A stretch of DNA of 44,566 nucleotides. Origin: a virus. The translations under genes and the position numbers were made by a program. The notes beneath the pieces are model-generated. The model made no database searches and was not told the origin of the DNA. It saw only the letters and a program-made list of their open reading frames with translations. The first letter of the stretch is position 1, and every line of letters starts with the position of its first letter. The DNA is taken from positions 1-44,566 of IMG/VR virus record IMGVR_UViG_3300035698_007784. One strand, written 5' to 3'. Shown here in pieces: positions 38,161 through 44,566 of the stretch.

Positions 38161-39198
38161 ATGAAACAATGTCTTATAATTCTACTAGTTTTTGCGTCAG
38201 TTTCCTGGTCTACAACGCTTGTCTATAATGTAGATACTGACGTTGTTGGAGGCAATGCAGACGGTGACGGATGGGCAAACGCCTACAGTAGCCTGGAAGC
38301 AGCAGAGCAAGCAAGAACGGCGGACATAGACACGGCAAACAATATTGTCCAATTCCTGTGTAGAGCTTCGTCGGGCACAGTTGATACGACTGCCTGCTCA
38401 TTCTCTGGATGGACAACCTCAGTAACGGATTACGTGGAGGTCATTGGATACGACGGAACGTACATTCACAATAACCCAGACACGGGTTATGTCTATGTCC
38501 AGACAGAGGATATTCGATTTACGAATATCACTTTTAGAACAACGGTCGCTGGCACTAGTACGATTGCCTGTGTATATATTTCTTCTGTTAGTACTGGTAC
38601 TATTTTCTTTGACTCTTGCACGTTTGAATGCACAGGCAGTGGAACTGGTTCTTGTCACGGCATATCCGTAAACGATGCAGATATAACAGTGACCGCTTAC
38701 AATTGTACATTCGCTGGATTTGAATCAGTGGAAGACACTTCTTTCTCTGGTGTTTACTCCCAGAATTGTGACACATTTAACCTTTACAACTCAACCATTT
38801 ATGATTGTTATGCGGGACTCTATAGATCGCTCGGCACGATTAACATAATCAACACCGCCTTCTTTGGCAACACGGGCGACATCACAGGGACTGTTACTAT
38901 CACCTACTCTGCTACCGAAGATGGAGACGCAGGTACTGGCAATGTGACAATCACTCAGACTGCCGATGATTACGCCGCACTTGTTACTGACGCTGCTGGT
39001 GGGGACTTCAGCTTGACCAATGCAAGCTCTCAACTCTACAACACAGGTGATGGTACAAATGTTAAGAGTATATTTACAGTGGATATCGTAGACGTAACGA
39101 GGGGACCGGCGGATGCTGACTGGGACATTGGAGCCTATGAGTATAACTCCCCTTCAACTGTCGCAGTAATCCAAAACAATTATCGCAGGAGACGTTAA
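38161..39198 (+). CDS. Exported right-handed beta-helix protein
   Basis: 345 aa. Signal peptide MKQCLIILLVFASVSWS, entry motif GGNADGDGWANAYSSLEAA, then beta-helix rungs rich in S, T and paired cysteines (FFDSCTFECTGSGTG, VTAYNCTFAGFE, FNLYNSTIYDCYAG), closing DVTRGPADADWDIGAYEY, and a basic tail (NNYRRRR). The closing motif is like that in secreted proteins of Bacteroidetes and PVC bacteria. GTAAGGAAAG leader. It is the third beta-helix gene in this run. Confidence 0.7.
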   Translation: MKQCLIILLVFASVSWSTTLVYNVDTDVVGGNADGDGWANAYSSLEAAEQARTADIDTANNIVQFLCRASSGTVDTTACSFSGWTTSVTDYVEVIGYDGTYIHNNPDTGYVYVQTEDIRFTNITFRTTVAGTSTIACVYISSVSTGTIFFDSCTFECTGSGTGSCHGISVNDADITVTAYNCTFAGFESVEDTSFSGVYSQNCDTFNLYNSTIYDCYAGLYRSLGTINIINTAFFGNTGDITGTVTITYSATEDGDAGTGNVTITQTADDYAALVTDAAGGDFSLTNASSQLYNTGDGTNVKSIFTVDIVDVTRGPADADWDIGAYEYNSPSTVAVIQNNYRRRR

Positions 39199-39199
39199 C

Positions 39200-39976
39200 A
39201 TGAGAAACTTACTTATCATTCTACTTACTTTACTGTGTGGCGTCTGTGGTGCTTTGGATCTCAAAGAGAATACTGCTACCAAAATCTTCTGTGGTCCGTT
39301 CGTTGACTTCTCCGATGGCGTGACACCCGAAGTGGCCATGACTGCTACGAACATCACCTGCTACCTGTACAAGTTAACCGTCGATGGTTCAGCTCCAACC
39401 CTGACAGAGATCGACCTGACAGCTTCCGGTGGCGACAATGACTTTGTCTTAATTACGGACTCAAATGATGGTATGCACAGCCTAGAGCTAACGGCTGCGC
39501 AGCTCAATTTTAAGGGAGCCATACGAGTCAGTTTCACGGACCCGGATGTGATGTGTCCGGTGTGGGAAGATTTCTCGGTTGTGGATGTAAACTACCATAG
39601 CATCCTGAAGTACGGTGACGGGCCAATTACAACGGACAGTTCTGAATGGATTGATCTTACATCTGATGCTGCTACGGGGGCTGCGGCGTCGTCGTCTATC
39701 GCTTACGAGATTGGTACGGTAACTTCTCAATATGAGTATGTTATAACGTCTGGACCGTCAATCAATGCAATTCGTCCTGGTGATGTTGTACGAGTGTTAA
39801 ATGATGGGGATTCTGACAACAGTTGGGCAACCATGTACTGTACCAGTTATGTTGGTTCTACGGGAACGCTAAAAGTAAAAGGCCCAACACCTGGATGGGA
39901 AATAGATGGTGATGACTCGTTAGTTATATTAATTCCATCGCCGTTAATCTACAGAACATTCTATAAACCGAGGTAG
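39200..39976 (+). CDS. Exported tail-region protein of the 'DLKE..GPFVD' type
   Basis: 258 aa. Signal peptide MRNLLIILLTLLCGVCGA. The mature start ALDLKENTATKIFCGPFVDFSDGVTPEVAMT and later CPVWEDFSVVDVNYHSIL match a phage protein family I have met often beside fibre genes (function unnamed, usually without a signal peptide). The C-terminal 100 residues are beta-rich with IRPGDVVRVLNDGDSDNSW. CAGGAG leader, two bases after the previous stop. Possibly a tail-fibre base or spike-docking protein. Confidence 0.6.
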   Translation: MRNLLIILLTLLCGVCGALDLKENTATKIFCGPFVDFSDGVTPEVAMTATNITCYLYKLTVDGSAPTLTEIDLTASGGDNDFVLITDSNDGMHSLELTAAQLNFKGAIRVSFTDPDVMCPVWEDFSVVDVNYHSILKYGDGPITTDSSEWIDLTSDAATGAAASSSIAYEIGTVTSQYEYVITSGPSINAIRPGDVVRVLNDGDSDNSWATMYCTSYVGSTGTLKVKGPTPGWEIDGDDSLVILIPSPLIYRTFYKPR

Positions 39977-39980
39977 TCCC

Positions 39981-40559
39981 ATGAAGAAGACATTTGTAAT
40001 CTTATTGTTGTTTGTTGGTGTGGTTTTTGCTCAACAGGCTTTCTATCCTTACGATATTGTGGGAGATAAGACAAACCCTGGACAGCTTCACACAAAACAA
40101 GCTGCGTGGACTTCCGTGGGCACGTTCGCTACGGGTGCGACCACGCCAGGGGTCACGGCAAGAACGGCCGCTTTGTTTTCTGTGACAGATCCAAATAATG
40201 TCAGCTTTAGTATCGGGCCAGGTGATAATCGGATTAAGTTCCGGTGTAGTTCCACCACGGACGCGGACAGCACCGTCTTTGATGTCTTTGTAATGCACGT
40301 AAGGACTACAGACGGGACGGACCACTTTAATCGCATTGGGACATTGACATTTACAACAGGCACCCAGACAGCGGGGACCGCAACTTATAAGTTTGCGGAT
40401 ACGGTTGTTTCCTCGAATGATCTCTATTCGATTACTGATTTTAGTCCGATTGGTAACTACATCGCAGAAGCAAACATTGACGTTCAGGGTGCTAAGATAA
40501 TCGGCATCTGCCCAACTACGATCACGAATACTGCTATCCTTGAGTGGAAGGGTTACTAA
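39981..40559 (+). CDS. Exported protein of the tail region, unknown
   Basis: 192 aa. Signal peptide MKKTFVILLLFVGVVFA, then a beta-sandwich-like body (SFSIGPGDNRIKFRCSSTTDADSTVFDVFVM .. GTQTAGTATYKFADTV). Similar bodies occur in phage proteins next to head-tail connectors. GAGGTAG leader. Stop overlaps the next start (TAATG), tying it to the head-tail adaptor. Confidence 0.6.
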   Translation: MKKTFVILLLFVGVVFAQQAFYPYDIVGDKTNPGQLHTKQAAWTSVGTFATGATTPGVTARTAALFSVTDPNNVSFSIGPGDNRIKFRCSSTTDADSTVFDVFVMHVRTTDGTDHFNRIGTLTFTTGTQTAGTATYKFADTVVSSNDLYSITDFSPIGNYIAEANIDVQGAKIIGICPTTITNTAILEWKGY

Positions 40560-41584
40560 TGGCTGCAACTGATGCAGAAATGCTATTAGGTATACGCACA
40601 AATGTTCGTGCTGCGACTGGCGAGTCTACAACGGCGGAAGTGGCTGATGCTACCCTTACGGCTGAGATAAACGCCTACTATACTACCCAGTTTATCAAAG
40701 ATGCGATGGTAGAGGATTTTGAGGCTGACCTTACTCAAGACCTGACAGCCACGGATTCCGGGGAGTATGCTCTTACTGCAAGTGAGATTATGCTAGAGAA
40801 CCCTGTCTTAATAAATGGTTCCACGGTGGACCTCTTTCTTAACAAGGGCGATTTCTGGGCGGAATTTCCTACTCAGGAGACGTATATCACGCCACCTACG
40901 CTATCGATAGGGGTATCTTCTGCTGCTGCGGTAACAAATGCCGCGTTTGACTATCAGATTAAGGACTGGAGTTACTCGAAAGCTACAGCGGAAACCGCCC
41001 TATCTGGTGATAATATTCCCCAGAGCAAGTACGGAGCCTGGAAGCTAACAATCGATTCTGACGGCACGATCACCTTAGCGGCTGCTTCTGCCAACGGAAC
41101 AGGGTATGCAACAGCAGCTAAGGCCGTATATGCTCTATTGGCCACAGCAGGCGATTCTAGCTGTCTTGGCTACGTAACAGCTATTGACACGTCTGGAGCG
41201 TTTGTGCCCGGCACAACGGACCTGGACGCCTCTAATACGACCGTAACCTATACAGACGGTGACCCCAAGCTAAGAGGACAGCCTTATGGAGTCCTAGTAG
41301 ATGGCAGAACGATGTATGTAAGGCCGAAACCAAACGACAAGGCTCGTCTGACCTGTCCGATGGTACTCCAGAGGCCGACAGAGCTTTCTGGTGATACTGA
41401 CGCTGTCTTTAACGAGGAATGGGGCTACGCGATAGCTTACGCCGTTTCAGAAGATAGGCTGATGCGACAGCACGACGCGGAAGGTGCTCAAAGACAGGGT
41501 GCCCTCAAGAATAAGTACATACGCTCGATAGAGAAGGATCTATTGCTACAACTAAAGAAATCCCATACTCAGAGGGCCTTCTAG
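40559..41584 (+). CDS. Head-tail adaptor / connector-like protein (putative)
   Basis: 341 aa from the ATG at 40559, overlapping the previous stop (TAATG). The N-terminus (DAEMLLGIRTNVRAATGESTTAEVADATLTAEINAYYT) and C-terminus (DGRTMYVRPKPNDKARLTCPMVLQRPTEL .. NEEWGYAIAYAVSEDRLMRQ) look like a split head-tail connector; a repeat-poor beta insert (about 110-225) lies between. P22 gp4-type adaptors have the outer parts only. It should join portal to tail hub. Confidence 0.55.
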   Translation: MAATDAEMLLGIRTNVRAATGESTTAEVADATLTAEINAYYTTQFIKDAMVEDFEADLTQDLTATDSGEYALTASEIMLENPVLINGSTVDLFLNKGDFWAEFPTQETYITPPTLSIGVSSAAAVTNAAFDYQIKDWSYSKATAETALSGDNIPQSKYGAWKLTIDSDGTITLAAASANGTGYATAAKAVYALLATAGDSSCLGYVTAIDTSGAFVPGTTDLDASNTTVTYTDGDPKLRGQPYGVLVDGRTMYVRPKPNDKARLTCPMVLQRPTELSGDTDAVFNEEWGYAIAYAVSEDRLMRQHDAEGAQRQGALKNKYIRSIEKDLLLQLKKSHTQRAF

Positions 41585-43134
41585 TGTATAAGCCTTTTTT
41601 AATAGCGCCAATGCAAACTGCCAAGGATATCGGTATGGAACCGTGGCTCAGTCCGCAAGATGCCTTCCCAGAGATGGTGAATGCTCGTCTGAACAAGGGG
41701 GTATTGTCCAAGCGGTTGGGTTACACTGAAGAGGTGGACTCTGGGAATGGCAACCCGATCATAGGATTTCACAAGGCGACTAGGAGAGATGGCCAGCACA
41801 GTATTATTGTGGCTGATACAAAAAGGCTTTATGAGTTTGACCCATACAACAAGACTCTGACAGAATTAACCTCTGGAGATACCTTCACAGGATTAACTCA
41901 TAATTACATGCAGTTCGTCAACTGGCAGGAAAAGACCTACATGACGAACTTCGTAGACCCGCCGTATGTCTTGAATCTTCATGCGGGGACCATCGCGGCT
42001 GTGGATACTGGAGATATCAGCTTTGATGGTGTGAAGAAACTCCTGGTCTACAAGAACAGGATTCATTATCTTGGCCCGATAGTAAACGGAGAATATTATC
42101 CTGATCGCGACTGGTTCTCTGCCGTTCTTGCTACAACTTGCACTTCTGCGACGTATGTGGACGCAGACACTGACGGAAGTGTAATGAGCGTAGGCAAGAT
42201 CCGGGGAGAACCATTTGTCTTTGTCAAGAAGGCCAATAACGAAGGCGTTGGAGTCTATAGGATCGTATCGTCAAGAGATTCGACCAATCCGATCTACTGG
42301 GAAGCTCAATCTGACACGGTTGATAGTCTAATGGAAAACGTCTGTGTCCAGTTCAAGGATAACTTAGTGGTTTACACTCAGGAAGGGTTCCAATTCTACG
42401 ATGGATATCGAGGTTCCACTGCTGATATGCCGAAGTTGAGAGACTTCATTGACACGATGAACGTGGCGAAGCATCAGTTCTGTCATGCGGCCAGAATCTA
42501 TGAAGATGAATATCTCTACATGACCTACGCTCAATCTGGCCAGCAGTACGCGAATCGGATGTTGGAGTTTAACCTAACAGAGAAGTCATTCTCTGAAAGC
42601 GACATTGCCATGAACTGCGTTTGGGGTTGGGATGGGTATTACGCTCCTGCTGCTGGGGATGTGATTACCGTGAATGATGGCGGTGCTACGACGATGGGAT
42701 TTGACCTTATGCCATCTGACCTTTTGAGATTGGGACCAAGGACCTACGCTGGTGGAAGAGATGGGAAAGTCTACCGACTAAACAGCGGTGGAGATGACGA
42801 CGGTTCGGATATTACAGTAGACATCAGAACTTCACGCTGGAATCCATTTACTAAAGACGGTCGGAAGTGTAGACTAGGCAAGATAGGATTCTTAGTAGAT
42901 ACTAGTGCAACAGCTTCTTATTCTGTTGGATTCTATAAGGACCAGAGTTCAACCGCGTTCAAGACTCAGACTCTTTCTTGTGCAGGAGCTGGCGATAAGC
43001 ATTGGGAATATTTAAGTGGACAAGGAGAGCAAGGTGAGTTCTTTAGAATAAAGCTGTACCATACGGACAGTGATAATCGTCCTATTATCCATGCGATAAT
43101 GCCATACTTTGAATCTGCGGGGTGGCTGGCATGA
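41584..43134 (+). CDS. Tail hub/nozzle-like protein (P22 gp10-like, beta-propeller)
   Basis: 516 aa with GTG start overlapping the previous stop. The opening ISPQDAFPEMVNARLNKGVLSKRLG-type sequence (here LSPQDAFPEMVNARLNKGVLS) and blades such as IIGFHKATRRDGQHSIIVADTKRLYEFD, then KKLLVYKNRIHYLG, GKIRGEPFVFVKKANNEGVGVYRIV and NLVVYTQEGFQFYDG, match phage tail-stabilising propeller proteins. These close the portal channel and form the nozzle of short tails. Overlaps the next gene by ATGA. Confidence 0.75.
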   Translation: MYKPFLIAPMQTAKDIGMEPWLSPQDAFPEMVNARLNKGVLSKRLGYTEEVDSGNGNPIIGFHKATRRDGQHSIIVADTKRLYEFDPYNKTLTELTSGDTFTGLTHNYMQFVNWQEKTYMTNFVDPPYVLNLHAGTIAAVDTGDISFDGVKKLLVYKNRIHYLGPIVNGEYYPDRDWFSAVLATTCTSATYVDADTDGSVMSVGKIRGEPFVFVKKANNEGVGVYRIVSSRDSTNPIYWEAQSDTVDSLMENVCVQFKDNLVVYTQEGFQFYDGYRGSTADMPKLRDFIDTMNVAKHQFCHAARIYEDEYLYMTYAQSGQQYANRMLEFNLTEKSFSESDIAMNCVWGWDGYYAPAAGDVITVNDGGATTMGFDLMPSDLLRLGPRTYAGGRDGKVYRLNSGGDDDGSDITVDIRTSRWNPFTKDGRKCRLGKIGFLVDTSATASYSVGFYKDQSSTAFKTQTLSCAGAGDKHWEYLSGQGEQGEFFRIKLYHTDSDNRPIIHAIMPYFESAGWLA

Positions 43135-43445
43135 GCAATGAGTATCTACCAGAACGAATAGACTTACAGGTGGAGAAGGACGCCGTTCTTGAAGGTGGTG
43201 AAGCACTATACCATCATCTGAGAAGACTCTTTGGACAGCTAGAACGGTATTTGGTAGATGCGAATAAAGAAGTAAATAACATTCTTATAACCGGTGGTGT
43301 TGGTAGTGTGTTTTATTTTGGCTTGCCTGGCGACAATGGAACTTATTCAAATGGAACGATACGAATAGATACGAGTGGTGGAACGTTTAAAGTTGAACAG
43401 AAACTGGTTGGAACCTGGGAACAAATCAGTGAAGACTCTTACTAA
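43131..43445 (+). CDS. Small tail-associated protein, unknown
   Basis: 104 aa from the ATG at 43131. Helical N-terminus (ALYHHLRRLFGQLERYLVDANKEVNNI) then a short beta end (YSNGTIRIDTSGGTFKVEQKLVGTWEQI). Position between hub and fibre suggests a fibre-docking or trimerisation piece. It overlaps the fibre gene by 17 bases. Confidence 0.6.
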   Translation: MSNEYLPERIDLQVEKDAVLEGGEALYHHLRRLFGQLERYLVDANKEVNNILITGGVGSVFYFGLPGDNGTYSNGTIRIDTSGGTFKVEQKLVGTWEQISEDSY

Positions 43446-44566
43446 AATACTAGTCATATTGTTCATAGTATCAGTTGCGATGGCTGGCCACACATTCCGT
43501 GGTCCGGTTCTAGATAGTCTATCTGGGTATTCTGTAGACGTTAATGGCCTTATGGAAGTAAACGATGTTAACGTATGGAATCCAAGTCTGGTCTATTTGT
43601 TATCGCATGACCTATTTGCAGACTTTTTGCAAACAGAACACTTCACTGTAGAATCCATAGACCACGGGTTGATTGCTGGCCTAGGTGATGACGATCATAC
43701 GCAGTACCACAACGACACAAGAGCAGATACCTGGCTTGCCGCAGGTCACGAAGGAACCTACGACCATAACGACATTGCCTTAAATACAACCCACCGTACA
43801 TCAAACGGTACGGACCACACGTACATAGACCAAGATGTAACCACTACCGCAGACGTTGACTTTAACTCTGTAACCACTCCCACCATCACCGTTTCTACGA
43901 GTGCAGGGCTGACCGTCAATCAGGAGGCGGTTCTAGGTGGTACGGCAGGCGATACTGTTGTTGTGTTGAACAACCAGGCGTCAGGCGGTGCGGCAGGGGA
44001 CACTGTCTATCGCAAGGAATGGCGGCTGCGGGAGAGCAACGACACGAACTGGTGGTCTAACATCATTCACGATGCTGTTGCTGTGAATGCGAGCTTCGGC
44101 ACACCAGGCACGGATACGAGAACGTATTGGGAGCGAAACCCGTTTAGCGATGTGCAGTCCTGGGGCACGGGCACGACGGATTATGTGACCATTGATACGG
44201 GGTTGGTGGGGATAAATAATCCATCTCCGACAGTCGAGTTAGATGTACTGGGCGACGTATTGTTCCAGAGCGACGCTAATAGCACGACAGCCTTTCAGGT
44301 GCTAGACGCAGATGGCGGCACTCCTGTTTTTAATGTGGATACGGTTAATGAGAGGGTCGGGATTGGGACGACTACGCCTTTAGGTCCATTACACATTTTT
44401 ACAAATTCTAATGCTTGGGGAATTTATACAGGTAGTGTCAGTAAACAATTAAGATTATCAGGAACCGCAGGAGCAAGCACAGGATACGCTTTAATTCAAA
44501 CGGAATCATCATCATCAAGAAGACCTTTAATATTAATGAGAGATGGCGGCAACGTCGGGATTGGGA
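43429..44566 (+). CDS. Exported tail fibre, N-terminal part (runs off the window)
   Basis: 379 codons visible, GTG start at 43429 inside the previous gene. Signal peptide MKTLTKILVILFIVSVAMAG. Next a hub-binding-type region (residues 20-120: DHGLIAGLGDDDHTQYHNDTRADTWLAAGHEGTYDHN, a motif common in phage fibres), then a beta domain and the V-G-I-G-T/V-N-E-R modules (44302-44376 and the end). It continues beyond 44566; the left-end CDS is in a compatible frame. It binds the host surface as a trimer. Start choice: the only frame start giving a complete signal peptide. Confidence 0.75.
   Translation, partial: MKTLTKILVILFIVSVAMAGHTFRGPVLDSLSGYSVDVNGLMEVNDVNVWNPSLVYLLSHDLFADFLQTEHFTVESIDHGLIAGLGDDDHTQYHNDTRADTWLAAGHEGTYDHNDIALNTTHRTSNGTDHTYIDQDVTTTADVDFNSVTTPTITVSTSAGLTVNQEAVLGGTAGDTVVVLNNQASGGAAGDTVYRKEWRLRESNDTNWWSNIIHDAVAVNASFGTPGTDTRTYWERNPFSDVQSWGTGTTDYVTIDTGLVGINNPSPTVELDVLGDVLFQSDANSTTAFQVLDADGGTPVFNVDTVNERVGIGTTTPLGPLHIFTNSNAWGIYTGSVSKQLRLSGTAGASTGYALIQTESSSSRRPLILMRDGGNVGIG
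44302..44370 (+). repeat. 69-bp fibre module repeated at the left end of the window (6-74)
   Basis: CTAGACGCA..GGGATTGGGACG at 44302-44370 and 6-74 differ at only about six positions over 69 bp and code LDA(D/N)GGTPVFNVDTxNERVGIGT. Shorter copies of the VGIGTT part lie near 700 and 890. Assembly across such repeats is unreliable. Confidence 0.85.

Noticed and set aside
1-44566. Integrase, DNA polymerase, RNA polymerase, methyltransferase, ParA/ParB or CRISPR
   Set aside because: Looked for their motifs in all long frames on both strands and saw none; the absence is by eye only.

Overview
This window is almost all of a tailed bacteriophage genome of the short-tailed (podovirus-like) type, probably a circular or circularly permuted assembly opened inside a repetitive tail-fibre gene. 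The evidence is a small and a large terminase, a P22-like portal, a scaffold-like protein, an N4-gp56-type major capsid protein, two tail-hub/stopper-like proteins, Q/A/G-rich internal (ejection) proteins and several receptor-binding or depolymerase-like proteins. The gene at 43429 runs off the right end in the same frame in which the fibre ORF enters the left end. I see no integrase, DNA polymerase, RNA polymerase, plasmid partition genes or tail-tube/sheath genes.

Layout. (1) Rightward late operon, from a promoter at about 26.14 kb through 44.57 kb and, if circular, on through 1-8.59 kb: packaging, portal, scaffold and capsid, then a long run of exported beta-helix and fibre proteins, tail hub, main fibre, ejection proteins and a pectate-lyase-fold tailspike. 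It ends at a stem-loop shared with the opposite strand (8652-8728). (2) Leftward operon, 20.1 to 8.75 kb: pentapeptide protein, zinc proteins, HNH-AP2 endonuclease, Cas4/RecB-like nuclease, SSB-like protein, replication-initiator pieces, DHH phosphoesterase, DnaB-like helicase, NinG, an outer-membrane barrel, then small membrane and lipoprotein genes that are probably for lysis. (3) A control region at 19.8-20.2 kb with divergent consensus promoters, a Cro/C1-type regulator whose mRNA should be leaderless, a structured leader and a tRNA-like element. (4) A short rightward block, 20.2-22.2 kb. (5) A second leftward early block, 26.04-22.28 kb, of small genes that mostly share one type of Shine-Dalgarno leader. 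It includes a lysozyme-fold candidate.

Host. Strong Shine-Dalgarno sites, sigma70-type promoters, a lipobox lipoprotein and an outer-membrane-barrel protein point to a Gram-negative-type host. The exported beta-helix proteins end in motifs (IGAFE/IGAYE-like) and carry an Fn3-like domain that I associate with secreted proteins of Planctomycetes/PVC bacteria. That host guess is inference only.

Most notable: (a) a perfect 16-bp bacterial parS (ParB-binding) palindrome at 16622-16637 with no parB in the window; (b) a leader at 18097-18193 with interleaved perfect inverted repeats that can cover the start codon or pair with an upstream competitor, a probable translational switch, and a second leader of the same topology at 19969-20074; (c) two tRNA-like elements, one only 50 nt long, with intact acceptor and T arms but no anticodon arm; (d) at least eight late genes, mostly virion-type, that begin with Sec-type signal peptides.
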